Positions 11,802 to 24,348 of a stretch of DNA of 64,000 nucleotides are shown in pieces. The first letter of the stretch is position 1; every line of letters starts with the position of its first letter. The DNA comes from Bolinopsis microptera (Eukaryota; Ctenophora; Tentaculata; Lobata; Bolinopsidae). Under the pieces are notes generated by a model. That model was not told the origin of the DNA, searched no databases, and worked only from the letters and a program-made list of their open reading frames with translations. The translations under genes and the position numbers were made by a program. The stretch is taken from assembly GCF_026151205.1 (NCBI RefSeq), contig NC_087073.1, forward strand, positions 5,539,001 through 5,603,000. Direction: 5' to 3'.

Positions 11802-12460
11802 TTTACTGCTATTAGATGCGAATATTGGATGAAATTTGTACTGTGATACTAACACCAAATGGTGAACATTTAAATCAATCCCATCTCATTCGATTCAATC
11901 GCTTTCTTAGTTCATAAATCAAGATACTTCAGTCTTCAGATGAGTTGCGAAACAAGTTTCCACGTTCAAAGTACTGCTATTAAAACAACTTATTTATAAA
12001 TTTTTTAAAATCAAATAAATCAAAATGACAGAACATAGATTAAATTACAATTAAAAAATCAAAAATCAAAACCTTTTTAGGAAACCAAATCTCATCTGAA
12101 ATTATAACACAAATATTCGCATAATATAGCATATAAAATAAATTCTCTGTCTCGATTAATCAATAAATATCTTGACTGCCTAAAAAGGGTACAAATTATC
12201 CTAATATTAGAACGTATTAAAACAATTCACCGTATCAAACATATACCAATATAAACCATAATACCAATTCTCATGTAATCAAGTATAAGTAGGCTACAGG
12301 ATATGTATTTTAGTTTATCAAATTGATTGAACTGAATAATATAAGGTTCATCTGGATGTAGCATTAAGTAACCACTAACCGTCCCACAGCTACAGTATAT
12401 AATCAAATTTGTTAATCGTTTTTATAATATTTTAAGATCATTTTTCTCCTTCCGCTCCCG

Positions 12461-12895
12461 CCAGCTCTGCTACAAATGCAATGTATTCTTCTTTAGCTTG
12501 ATCCTGAGTCATATCTCCTAAACCCTTCCAGACGTCGTACTTTGCTTTCGCTACGAAGTTGAACCCGCCCGGCTTTGGAATGTTGCATGGTCCTACGTTA
12601 GCCTGGAATTTGAAATTTGTTTCAAATTGGATTGATTATTGCGGTCACTTAAGCGTGAAAAAATAGCCATTACCATTTTCTCAACAGATTATTATAAAGA
12701 TTTTTTATAAATAGATGTAAAGTTTACCTGTTTAAAAAGCCCGTATATTTTGAGTTTAGCAGAATTTCCCGGGTCTTCAGTAAAAGTGTTAAGTTTTACT
12801 TGAGCTGCTTCAAAACGAGAGCCTATGTCACTGAAACACCTGATACCTCCCAACCTAGCTGGAGTCACGAAACTACGTGACAACAAACTCAACAT
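12461..12895 (-). pseudogene. Truncated isomerase array copy D (acyl-CoA-binding part only)
   Basis: Exon 1 (12895-12728) and the first part of exon 2 (12602 to about 12461) are nearly identical to the other copies and keep the splice sites. Homology stops abruptly within exon 2 after VAELAG, and no isomerase exons follow before copy C. The junction sequence resembles a piece of copy A intron 3. The fragment retains a presequence and most of an acyl-CoA-binding domain, but no clear stop or replacement exon is visible. It looks like the 5' relic left by unequal recombination. Confidence 0.8.
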
Positions 12896-13399
12896 CCTGA
12901 ATTTATCTGATTGAAATTAATGATATCGGATAATCTAGAAATCAAAGTCAGCTAGTCTAGCGCAATTTACACATTAAGGACTTGAAGCGCCAATCCATAA
13001 GTTTTTAAGACAATGCAATTATCCACAAAGGGTATATTTATAAAACACATTATATAATGTGTTAAAAATTTAAAACTTTGAAATCATCGGGAACAGAATA
13101 AAAACACAGGTATTTTTAACAAAGCAAAAGCCTTGGCAGTAAAACAAATAACTTACTGTGTGATAATATTTACATTGAATTTAAAAAGGTATCTGACACA
13201 ATATAATATATAAATACTTTAATACATATTTTTACACATAAATACTATAACAATTGGCAAGTATGTGCTATCCAGTAGCTTATGATTTAACTGTACAAAC
13301 TTTAACGAGCTTAAATAATCTGAGTTCACCGAAAATAACGATTTAGACAATCATAGGTCTCTTTCTCTTTCTCTTTCTCTTTCTCTCTTATGGAGGTCG

Positions 13400-16300
13400 C
13401 TACATAACTCTGCCTTCTCTCCTGGCCTCCTCTCTCATCTTTCTTTCCTGTAACTTCTTAAATCTCTCCAGCTCCTACAGAGGATTATGTTAGCAAACTC
13501 CATCTTTAACATGAATTAGGTAAAAATGTAGACACCAAATTAAAATTCGGACACTAAAGATTGTACAATTATGAAAGGAGCATGGGCAACAAGATAGAGT
13601 TCTAAACTTGAGTTCTGAATGAACCTATCAGCTGGACAGACACAGTGTACTTACCTCATCTTTCTGAGATCTGACTGAGTCAATAATACTCTCGTTATAC
13701 TTCGTATCTTTGGTAGGGTCATCTGGGAGCACTGCTTCCGCCTGGACAAAAGAGGACAGTTTAAAACACAGGTATAAGGAGACACAGGATCTAAGGAGAC
13801 ATTTGTTTGCGATATTGTAACATTTTGTCGGTGACAAATCTTTCAAGATTACAAATACAATGCAAGATAATAAAGTTTGAAATAAAAACAGATTGAACGC
13901 CCACCAGTCACCGACAGAACGAATATAATAAATATAAAATATCACATCTGCATCATTTGGAATAATGTTAGCAAGAATGACGTTGAAACTTGAACTCCGA
14001 ACTGACCTCTTGAGGAAAAGTAGATAAGAACAGCTGCTTCCATTGCTCCAGCGGTGACCTGGAATGTAAACCCAATTCAGATCTTAGTGTCTACCTAAAA
14101 TTCGTGTGACGTCACCAAACCGATACAGCATTACCAAATTTTAAAATATTTTCAGGTGGGGGGGGGAACGTTTGACAACGTGATAACTGATTTAAAGTTG
14201 TGACGACATCCTGTCCTATGTGCATGATGCATGTTATAACGTCATCACAATTACGATCATGTGACCACAGTTATTCTAACACCATAAATAGCCGCACACG
14301 ACACATAGCTGCGTCACATCATAGCATCATCATGTATTTAACAAAATTCGGAATAGTTTTACATTTAATGTAAAACTATTCCGAAGAGGTGGCTGGGCTG
14401 TGGGCCAATTTAATTTTGTATTATTTTTTACAGTATTTCTCTTCTACTAATTAATATAAAATTAAGGAGAAGTACCTCCGAATATAGGGTAGTACATGTA
14501 ACAAACTGGCACTTAAAATCATTTCACGTTTGACGACATGTTATTTGACCTTAAAACCGGCCATGCGCCTATTACAAAGGTACTCATTGTTAAGATTTAC
14601 GTCCACAAATACCAAAGCTGCTAGGGATGTAAATCACTCCCTCACTTTTTACTTTGGTGCTGGGCTTTTGAACGACAAACTTGATCAGTAATTATTTTTG
14701 GTGCGTGCAAATGTTTTCCCTCTTTAAAATCGTTGTGCTTGTTGTGATAGTGCATCATGGAGGTGAGTGATCTAGGAACAGTCTAGAGTTTTATTTAAAT
14801 CTGAAATTATAATGAAGTACTTCTGTTCGATTTGGTGCTCATTCTTGCTAAACTGACAAGTACAATAATAATTTGAATTAATAATTTATTAAAGGGATTA
14901 GAGGATAAAGAAATAAGTAGTTCATATTCCCTCAGATTGCTGTTTCCAGCTGAAAGATAAGAAAGGTGACGTAATAACAGACGATAATGAGGATGGAAAG
15001 TTGATTTACAAAAAAAAACCAGTTTGCAACGACCAATTTAGTAATATCTCAGCAAACGCAGTCTGCAAAGAGATGGGATATGAAGGAGGAACTGCCACAG
15101 AAAGGCAAATAGATTGGTCAGTATCCAAGGAAAATCCATGGAAAATAATCTGCACTGAACCAAGATGGTCATCTTGCAGGTACGAGGAAATAACACACAC
15201 AGAATGTGGTGAAAAATGGTATGTCATTTTGAAATGCTCAGGTCGACTTCCATCGTGCCCTGCGGAGGGATGCTCAGGACGACCTGCTGGTGTCCCTAAG
15301 ATATCCACCAGTCAAGCCTTTCTGGTATGCTTAACAGCAGTCCTGATTGTGGCTTGTAGCATTCTCACTTTCCTTCTAATCAAGGAACGAAAGAAGAAGA
15401 CCTCACACGATATGCCTATTGAAAGTGCCAGTCTGCCAGGAGACACTTGGAGGCTTGAAAGAATCAACCAGGGTAGTATGATACAAAGTAACTATGAAGA
15501 CATAGTCATTAATAATTCACCAGAAAGCACACGGACCTGCCCAAACATAGAAGAAGTAGATGATGTGTTCATCTCTCATATCTACAGCACACTCAACAAA
15601 GAATGAGAAACTATCTGCAGCACGTTCAACAATAAATGATAAACTTTTTCAGTGTGCCAAAGTCTTTCCCGTTTTATACAGATTTCACAGTAGGACTGGG
15701 TTGCAGCAATGCTATATATTTGCATAAACTCGTAAATTGTATTTTTTAGAGTTGGGTCGTAAATAAAAAGTATAAAGAAGGGTATTTTTGGACAAAAAAT
15801 AGCAAGTAATTATGTTTATTTATAATTTGTTGTTAATGCTAATATAAAAAACTGACGACTAGTACAGACATATCCGTCCAATCTGATAAAATGGATTTAC
15901 CGACACGACAAGCTTTAAATAATACCTTACTAGTTCCCAAAGATTTGACCAACATTTTTGCATTAACATTTTTCACTTTTTTATTTGTAGTTAATTCTTA
16001 ATATGTTCAATTCTATTTGATTTAATTTGTTTCGAATGTTTGGTCATAATAAGTTGGTCATTCACTGTCAGTTGCTTGACTTCCTTTGACACTAGATATC
16101 TAAATTATATAATAAGCTACTAAATTTGTCTAATGTTTATTTCTTTGTTTTCAGAATGATACTTGATTTTGATTTTGATAATCCAAGACTGATAAAATAT
16201 TATTAATTAGAGAGCAAAATTATCTCGTCTCTAAAAAAATGAACACCCAAATTTTTCTGAATTTCCTGCCCAAAATGTTGGTGCTCAAATTTATCAAGCC

Positions 16301-19300
16301 TCAAAGCCTCAAGTCTTGGCACACAAATTCTTGGGAACAAAGGAAGTTGAATAAGATTATTAATAATTGTACATTTTATATGATCTATAAAAGCCGGCAA
16401 TAACTCATAAATTACTCCAATTCTTCAGAAAGTCGTTGGTAGCAAACACCTTGAACCGCATTAATGTCATGGACACCACTTTTCTTCAAAACTGCCACCT
16501 TAAAATTAAATCTCAGTTTTTGAACCAGAGATGAGTGCTGTGGCAACGTTGTTGGTAACTGAATGTTCATGTCCACAATTCCCTCTTCGACCATTTCTTT
16601 ACTGACACCAAAGTTTTCGTCTCCAGCAATCACCTCCCGGATAATATCTTTTGCTGTTCTTGAGCAGGTAACGTTGCTTAGATCAGGGACTTTGCCCGAC
16701 CTCAGTAACAGGTCTAAAATCTTTTCGTCTGCCAAGGTTTTGGAATGCTGTGGATCAGCCCAGAACACCCATATTGTGAGTGTGATCAGGTGAAGACAAT
16801 CAATTCCTAGGCCGATAAAAGGAAGAATTAAGGGATTGAATCCTACGTCAATGTTGACAAAATCCTCAGTTTTTCGTGAGTAGAATATCGCTGCAAAAAT
16901 GAGGGTTCCTATCGAATGCAGAACTGATGGACCAATTTTAACGATAGCGGTCGTCATTTTAACATTTTGCAGATGGTTAATGAAGATTCGTGAGCTCATG
17001 AAATTTCGCTGAGAGGAGACGAGATGAAACGGGAAGAGGCACACATTAAGACTCTCACTGAGCCGTCTTCTCAAACCCACAGAACCTCTCCACAATTGAA
17101 ACACATCTTTACGTACTAAGTAGAAACACCCGGGTAGAGCAATGACACTGACCACACCGTAGTAAGATACCTTGCAGAGGAAGATCAGACATCCCACCCT
17201 AACCACAAACCCACACCCAGTTCCACCATTTCTCATAGCAGTGATCACAGAACAGGACTCTGGTGATGTTTCAGCCACAAAGTCATGGTCCACAATAATC
17301 ATTAGGTATATCAGAGTTAGAAACTTGCTGGCGATCAGAGAAGAGTGGACTAAGAGGAGTATCAAATACTGGGGATGTAAAGACATCCAACCTTTCCCGA
17401 TTATGTAGAAACTGAATAACCTAGGGTTCAGGTGATGGCGATTAAACTCGTAACTAGAACACGTTCTTGTCAGTGAGGCAACAGTGATGATTAGTGACCC
17501 CAATTTTATATAATGCCACAATGTCCAATTATTGATTTGTATTGTAGTTGAGATGAAAACTTGGGCGATATGTATTAACTGCAGAAACATTTGGGTTTGG
17601 TTTTCAGACATTTTCTCGAAGAATATAGCGTCATTTAGACTTGATCTTCTTGATGTTAAACTGACCGTTTTACCAGCAGTCCCTCCTTGCCGACGAGAGT
17701 ATACTTTCCTTTTCGGATGACTTAACATCTCAGTGAAGGCAAAATATTGTGTTGAAGCAAAACCAAAGGCTGCAAGAATCCGCCCTTTCGTCCAAGCTTT
17801 GTTAGCGCCAAGAAAAAGAGGAACCATAACACCAACGTATAGGAGCGAGACCAGTGACAGGACCCCTAGAATATAACTGCGGCTTCTAAACATGTCCACA
17901 GTAACGAGTATGTCAGTAACCGTATCAGCATAGTTGAAAATAGACAGTAATATCAGGGACAGCTTGGAGGACGGAGGCATCATCTCACATTTGTGGGAGG
18001 ATTCTTCTTTTACTAGAGGCTTTGTTCCTTTTACATTTTCCCTTTCCCAGTATGTAGGGCGGTTGTTTGGTTGCTCAGTTTCACCATCAGTATTCATGTT
18101 AGCGTTGGAACTGCGTGATAACTCATAATCATAAGGTCGAAATATAAAACAACTAAACAATTTATGCAGGAGTATTTTAATTTGAAAGACTTAAATATTT
18201 AATTAATGAATTAACGAATAGTGAATTTTTGCTGGTTTGGAGTACAGTAAATAGTTGAAACCCGATTTAAAGAATAAACAGACGACGAAAAATATCACAA
18301 GACAACGAAAAATATCACAAGATTAAACATTATACAGACAACAGAAGTAGAGAGCAAGAGATACAAAGATATTATGTTAATTCGCTTCCTACATTTCCAG
18401 TGTAAATCCGAGAGAGAGAGAGAGAGAGAGTTACAATATAAACTAGATATAATACACATATTATTTACGACGAGGACGGATACGGTGAAGTATGTACAGT
18501 TATTCTGGCAGAATGACAAGGATGTGAAGACTATTGTAAAATTAAGGTATTTGAATTATGATATTAAGGAATGTACTAGTCTGGGCAGTACACCAACCCG
18601 GACCACACATCTAGCAAGTGGTTAGTGGATAACACAGGTGCGAAGCGGGTATACCCACTACCCATTATTCTCTCTTGAAATTTGCGGAGGTTGGGTATCA
18701 CATTGTAATTATTAAAATAATGTAATAAATATTTCATGATACTGATATGTTTTCATGCAACAGATATACCTATATCGTCTCGCTTTATATTATATTATAG
18801 TAAGATTTAATAGTGCATAAAATTAAAAATGACAATTACCAATGGAGTGAGTCCTGTGAGTATGAATCATTTATGTTGTAATTGTCGAGTGTGGTTGACC
18901 TGACAATGAGATTAGAGTGAGTCAGTGAGCACAATAGAAACTAAAATATATTAACTACGATAATTTCTATAAGAGCTTGCAAGATTCCTAGAAGTACGAA
19001 CCATCCTTTAATCATATTGTGACCGGTAGTTTCTCCGAACAAGCCCAGTAAAAGTGTTAAAATGTCTTTATATCTAATCTGATAGCCCTTAACACAGATA
19101 TGAATGACAATACTACCCAAGATGGTACTTCGTAATTACCTATCAAAGTTTAATGCCCAAACTTAGGTTTCAATCAAATAGGAGAGGAAGTATTTATAGC
19201 GTTCCCGTTATACCTTATATTATGTTGCAACCAATGTTAAAGATGTTGTCAAAAGGGACAAATATATCCCCACAACAAAATAAGAACGTGTGAAACACAA

Positions 19301-22175
19301 CATCTCAAGCTAAAATTGGCGGACGGTGCATAAGCGCACAATGCCAACAACAATAACTGAAATCAGCATATTTTGATCATTGACTATTGACTACTGCAAT
19401 TGACTAATAACTTACCTAGATCCGACAATGGCAGGAGGAGCGCCAATCTGACTAAGAGCATCCATACCAGCCAAAACGTAGATTGGTTTGCTGTGATCTG
19501 TTAGTATTGTCTTGCTGAAAGAATCAGTGATACCATCAGAATTCGATTAACATTCTAATTTTTGAACCTTGGTTATAATTCATGTTAACAACGGGTGGAG
19601 TGACTTTAAATATTATCCAGGTTTATATTCTAGATCAATAGTCTAAATAATAAGGCCAAACAGACAAATTTAGAGGAATATTGAGATTTAGAAACCTGAG
19701 TTGAGTTTTGAAGACTAGATGCCCAAGTAAACCTCGTGTCTTCATAACCAGAGCCTCCATTTTAGAACTAAAATACTGAAATTATGTGCCAGTAAGTACT
19801 AATTTTCAGGAGAATAACAGCTGGCAATAACTTACATAACATTGTGATCAACACTATTCAGAAATAATAAATAAAATGAAGAATATAAATTACAAAGTGA
19901 GCAATTGTTTTACATTTTAAAGTTACAAAGCCTATATTTCTAGAAAGATCTTTATCAAAGAACTAACACAGAGATGAGCTCCGTGATGGTGGGCAACATA
20001 TCTCAAAGTTTTTGAAATAATCTTTTTCTTCTCGGGGTCAAAATTCTGGAACTCGTCATACTTGGTACCAATGATGGTGATTGGTATGGGGATAATATCT
20101 AGGTTATCTTTATCGGGGTGGTCGGATCCGTATCTTGCCAGACACTCTGCTACTATCTGGTTAGCATCACTGAAATTTGTTCATTAGAAAGGGTAGCTCA
20201 TTGAATAGGTAAAAAGCCGAATGTTACGTAACAGCCATGATTCTCTACATATCTCGTTCCATATTATTAATCGTAATAGAGATGGTAAACTTATCCCACC
20301 TTGGACAATCACGTTTGAGCTCAGCGATCACTTTCTTTGCTCTCAGTTTAATAGTGTTTAGCAAGCTTTCCAAAGTAGTCCAAATCGTCTCTGGTTTGCT
20401 GAGATCCACACAAATAACTACACTAAGGTTCTTTACACATTGCTTCGTAATAGGAACCTGAGGAGGGTATAGAATATATAAATATTTCTCAAAATTTAGT
20501 TGATGGAGTTTATGGCTTAGAAAATTTCGGAGGTCGCAACATAAGCTTGATTCATCTTACATCAAGAGTTTAAATAATTTTGTGGTCAATTTCAATTGTA
20601 ATGAATAGCGAAATTTTATATGAATGAACCCGGAATTACCTCAATGAGATTTGACAGTGCAATACCTCCCCCAAGTTCCCACACATGAGCTACATCCTTC
20701 AGCATGTTGTTGTTCTTAGATCGTCTCCCAAACGTGTACTCCAGAGCAGTCGTAGGCTTGGGCTGTTCATCTCTGTCAATTTAAAGATCATTTCAGATAT
20801 TAAAAAACAGCCATCCTTAAATAGACCACTGCCCTGATTCTTAGATTGCATAAAAGTCAAGACAACAAGAAGTAAAAGTGCTACCTGTCTAAGAATCGGA
20901 GGATGATGCTTGTTTTAGCAGCTGATTTCGCGCCCACAACAAACATGGTACTTTCAACACTCTTGTTGGAGTTCTCTTGCAGGACACCTGTGCAGTAGCT
21001 AGGTACAGTTAAACCACGATTTACTGTAAAGTTTAGGGTGAAGGAAATGTGTACAGTTAATCGGGTGTACGATTAATCAGGGTTTTCTCGTTATAGTCCC
21101 AGACAGATCACATGATTTCTTTCTGCACAGTACTGGTTCTCAATAATAGGGGTTGTTGCACTCGATTTCACAGGAGTAAGGGTATATTGGTGATGTAACA
21201 GGCTTAAAAGCTTGTTTGACATCAGGGACCCATTTATAAGCCACATGTCAAATCATCAAGTAATTTATTTAAATAAAAATATGAGATAGTAGGTAAATTG
21301 GGGTTTTACTGTATACTTGGTTTACAAGCAAATATAATGATTTGTCTATTTATGATTATATACAGATAAGTTTCAGGTTATGATTGATTTTTATAGTTAA
21401 TAGAATTAATACAATAAAATTAGAATCAAACAGTTACATCTTCACTTGGAAAGAGATGAGTAGAATGGAAATGGAAATTGAGATAATCCACAGAAATTTA
21501 CAGTTGAAACTACATGACATGGGCAGTAGATACTAGATACTGCATAACAAAACGTACACAGATAATTTCTTGGGCACCATTTGACATTAATATAAAACTG
21601 ACGACATCAATCTCAAAGTTCATGCCAGTACAACAGATGGAAAGAGTACACTATCACAGATTAGACAAACGTGAAAATACCTGGAAACATTAGACATGCT
21701 TTTAGAAATGGACCTGATGTATTTAGCAGTATAATTGCCAGAAAACAGAATATATCATCATGACAAAATGAATTAAAGGTTTAGTTGATATCAATATGTT
21801 TGAGCTCCAAATTCTATACTGATTAATATAAAAACAGGCAACTTAATGACGTAACATACCTTTTGTGTCAACCTCTCTGGTAGTGTTTAGTTCTGCTCTT
21901 TCTGTAGCTTGAATACATAAATCCCAGATACATTTTGTTTGTGGAATACTCCTGTAACATTTTAATGAAACTGAAAATAACCTTTTTCAAAGTAAAGATT
22001 TGGAAATTATGGGGAAAAGATTATCCACTTGACTAAAAATAAGTAGTCATAATGATGTGATTACATTTTTTTAAAAACTAAGTTAAATGACTTACTTTAT
22101 AGGAGTCCCTTTGCCGTCTTCATCATCAAAACTCATATCAGGAGGCTGGATTTGATCATACACTCTTTTTGACAT
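13400..22175 (-). CDS. DYNC2LI1: Cytoplasmic dynein-2 light intermediate chain
   Basis: Eleven phase-consistent exons: 22175-22096, 21951-21860, 20987-20885, 20772-20640, 20457-20300, 20169-19968, 19775-19696, 19514-19416, 14058-14007, 13741-13655, 13474-13400; about 386 residues (human 351). Family landmarks appear in order: [13 protein letters not shown]; a P-loop-like [80 protein letters not shown]; and the C-terminal [10 protein letters not shown] and [14 protein letters not shown]. The protein scaffolds the dynein-2 heavy chain for retrograde intraflagellar transport in cilia. The P-loop has Ala where Walker A has the last Gly, so nucleotide binding is doubtful. Intron 8 (14059-19415) is 5.4 kb, far larger than the others, and holds two other genes. 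The first Met at 22175 precedes a short acidic extension not found in human. Confidence 0.95.
14347..14385. repeat. Perfect 18-bp inverted repeat with 3-base loop
   Basis: Arms at 14347-14364 and 14368-14385 (TTCGGAATAGTTTTACAT and its exact complement) are separated by TTA. It lies in DYNC2LI1 intron 8 about 325 bp upstream of the SRCR start codon. It could be a foldback remnant, a cruciform, or a hairpin in the dynein pre-mRNA. Confidence 0.85.
14711..15606 (+). CDS. Single-SRCR-domain type I membrane protein
   Basis: Two exons, 14711-14762 and 14936-15606, GT-AG, phase 1, encode 240 residues. Exon 1 is a signal peptide ([11 protein letters not shown]). Residues about 18-120 are a divergent SRCR domain ([32 protein letters not shown]). 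A short Cys/Pro/Gly linker follows, then a transmembrane helix at about 142-166 and a KERKKK stop-transfer sequence. The roughly 70-residue cytoplasmic tail has two tyrosine motifs: SNYEDI near Tyr204, which fits the ITIM consensus S-x-Y-x-x-I, and IYSTL near Tyr234 at the C-terminus, a Yxx-phi sorting or docking motif. AATAAA at 15762-15767 is a likely polyadenylation signal. The whole gene sits inside DYNC2LI1 intron 8 on the opposite strand. SRCR receptors bind varied ligands; this one's ligand is unknown. Confidence 0.85.
16412..18160 (-). CDS. XK-related-like multipass membrane protein
   Basis: An intronless 582-residue frame. After a hydrophilic N-terminus there are several hydrophobic helices. 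The first pair, [19 protein letters not shown] then [19 protein letters not shown], resembles the DxxTDxxL opening of XK/XKR proteins. The segment [18 protein letters not shown] followed by [20 protein letters not shown] resembles the XKR region usually written as PQLxLQ...SLxSxxxxxxxY. Later helices include [19 protein letters not shown] and [21 protein letters not shown]8-type members are phospholipid scramblases, but no caspase site is evident and the family call is by pattern only. A second possible start is the Met of MNTDGETE, 21 codons in. The gene is nested in DYNC2LI1 intron 8 on the same strand, so it needs its own promoter. Confidence 0.6.
   Translation of the reverse strand: MFSCFIFRPYDYELSRSSNANMNTDGETEQPNNRPTYWERENVKGTKPLVKEESSHKCEMMPPSSKLSLILLSIFNYADTVTDILVTVDMFRSRSYILGVLSLVSLLYVGVMVPLFLGANKAWTKGRILAAFGFASTQYFAFTEMLSHPKRKVYSRRQGGTAGKTVSLTSRRSSLNDAIFFEKMSENQTQMFLQLIHIAQVFISTTIQINNWTLWHYIKLGSLIITVASLTRTCSSYEFNRHHLNPRLFSFYIIGKGWMSLHPQYLILLLVHSSLIASKFLTLIYLMIIVDHDFVAETSPESCSVITAMRNGGTGCGFVVRVGCLIFLCKVSYYGVVSVIALPGCFYLVRKDVFQLWRGSVGLRRRLSESLNVCLFPFHLVSSQRNFMSSRIFINHLQNVKMTTAIVKIGPSVLHSIGTLIFAAIFYSRKTEDFVNIDVGFNPLILPFIGLGIDCLHLITLTIWVFWADPQHSKTLADEKILDLLLRSGKVPDLSNVTCSRTAKDIIREVIAGDENFGVSKEMVEEGIVDMNIQLPTTLPQHSSLVQKLRFNFKVAVLKKSGVHDINAVQGVCYQRLSEELE
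18410..18430. repeat. (GA)n microsatellite
   Basis: Uninterrupted GA dinucleotide run of about ten units upstream of the XK-like gene, within DYNC2LI1 intron 8. Confidence 0.9.
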
Positions 22176-23636
22176 TTTAATATTCTGTAATCCTATAATT
22201 AGTTGGTCAGTTAGTGTTGGGGCTCCCACCCCATATTCTCAAAGAATAGATCAGATATCAGTAATGAAGCCATGTAGAGGAGGGATGTATTTAAAAAGCA
22301 AAGCCTGTTGAGCACTTCGAAGACTGGATACCACAATATACAACAATTTCAAATTCTTAGATGGCCAACAAAGACTCCTTCAAACTTGTAAATATGAGTT
22401 TGGGCTGAATTAAATTAGGTTTGCGTGTAGAACTTCAAGGCCAGACCCTTATTTTTACTTTCCCAAAAATCAGTTATGTCTATAACAAACTTGCAATCAT
22501 GATTTGAAGCTCTTGCCAATCAGAACTGCAAGTTTTGGCACAACTGAAAAGATATTTTAAAATGGAATTCTTGGATGAATGTACACATAGTGACTTTCAA
22601 CCGTTTTGGGACCAATGTGTCTTCAGAACCATTAGTTCAGAAAAGCCAAAGAGACCAGGAGTTGCCAGAAATAAGGTCCAGTTCAGCTAGTTGGACCTGG
22701 ACCAGACTATTACAAAATCATAAATCGATATGTTCAGCAGCTTATTTTATCAGTAAGAGTAGTGGGAAGCGCATCCTGGAGGGTACGACCCCAAATAAGC
22801 ATAGAAGGAGGGCTACAGACTATAAGTGTCTCGATCTGCACAATCCCCATGGTTGGCCATGAGAACTGTAGAAACAGAATGTAGATAAGTAGAGGCGTGG
22901 TACTAACCACAAGCAATGCCACCGGCAAACGAAAGCTTCACTGCCTCGAAAGACCTACTGAAGCAGCAGGCTGTTACACATCAGGCAATGTTATCTGGAA
23001 TAGAGGGACCTGTTTATATATATGGGTCCTGCTGAGTTATTACAGCAGTAATTGATATTAGTGCTTTAGCTTTGTTACCCGGAGGAGACTATTTGTTACC
23101 CAGGGGACCATTTGTAGCTGAAGCAGTCGTTTTATTTCAAGACTGGCAAACTGAATTAGGGGTCATTAGGAAAAGAATACAGAGCTTTAAATAACACTTA
23201 GAACTGAGGTTTTATTAAGTTTTATTTAAAAATGTGAAGGCCTATCTTGCCTCAGAAGTGGGCCCTGTCCATAAGAACTTCTAGGAATGCCTTTCAGTAC
23301 AAATTAAAAACGATCATAATAATGTTGCTGTCAAATTGGGAGTGTTAAGGCTCCCTTGACCATTTAAACGTGTGTCATTGCCCACTTGATATGAAGGAGA
23401 AAAGTAATGAAACTTAAATTAGTACCAATTTCAGATTTATAGCAAGCTAGGTAAAAGCTCATCAGGAATGGATTTTTACCCTATGTCATGGAGTGATTTG
23501 GAATCAGCACACAAAATTACATTAATTTAGCTTTTTGCCATGCTTACAGGACAAGTTAAATAAACGTATATACAAGTACACGGTCGGATGTCAAATAAGT
23601 TTAAATCTAATCGCGTTCGCCACCACGGCACACGGT

Positions 23637-23848
23637 AGAAAAAGTATTATTTGATGCGCGGCTTGACCCAGCGGTGCATTGCATTGTGCAGATCTTACTA
23701 CAAAATTACGCAATTTTGCACAAATTGAATTTAAAAAATATAGTAATAAACATAATAAAGTAAACTCAAGTAAATTATTTTTACATTGACATTCCGGTTG
23801 TAGCACGATGCACTACTGGGCCGCGCCGCGCATCAAATAATTCTTCTC
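23637..23848. repeat. MITE-like foldback
   Basis: The left end, starting at AGAAAAAGTATTATTTGATG, is mirrored by the right end, which closes with ...CATCAAATAATTCTTCT. The arms are about 45-50 bp, imperfect and GC-rich (GATGCGCGGC). The spacer of about 110 bp is AT-rich and has no frame. A related GGATGCGCGGCTTGAC occurs near 32988, suggesting a dispersed family. Confidence 0.6.
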
Positions 23849-24348
23849 CATTCTTGCAACCACAGATCGGCGAAATGCGAAGGGTTGACATCGTGAATCA
23901 AACATTCCGGTAAATAACAAAAATTTGCTTTAGTCAGAGCCCTCGCAATTGCAGTAGCGCCCACCCGCGTAAAAAACGCGTCACGTACAAGAGCTCATGA
24001 ATACTCATGGTTAGGTAAAATACAATTTTCGGTATCACTTCAGTTGATACACCGTTGTATTTCATGCCCTGCGGTTTCTTAGCGTTCGCGACTATACCCA
24101 TTTGTGATTCCACTGTGTGGACGTAGGTATGACAAATCATATATCTTCGTAAAGTACATCCTCTGACTAGGAAATCACAAGTTTAATCAGTTCTGGAGAC
24201 TGTTCCTGGACAGAGTTATGACGGTTTAAAACTTCCGCGCCGCGCAATAGTTCCAAAATGGCTAAAAATATACATCGTCGGAGAATAACTTTGCGTAGGG
24301 AATGCGCGAGCACGACAATATGATAGTTAACATTGATTTTCGGCCGCC

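Noticed and set aside
13326-13399. Extension of the last DYNC2LI1 exon through the CTTTCT repeat
   Set aside because: The frame hits TAG at 13400-13402 before the repeat; the longer reading came from misplacing one base pair of the sequence.
22575-22862. 95-codon plus-strand frame
   Set aside because: No family resemblance, no splice or polyadenylation context, and an overlapping frame on the other strand; it may be an old transposon piece but I cannot show it.
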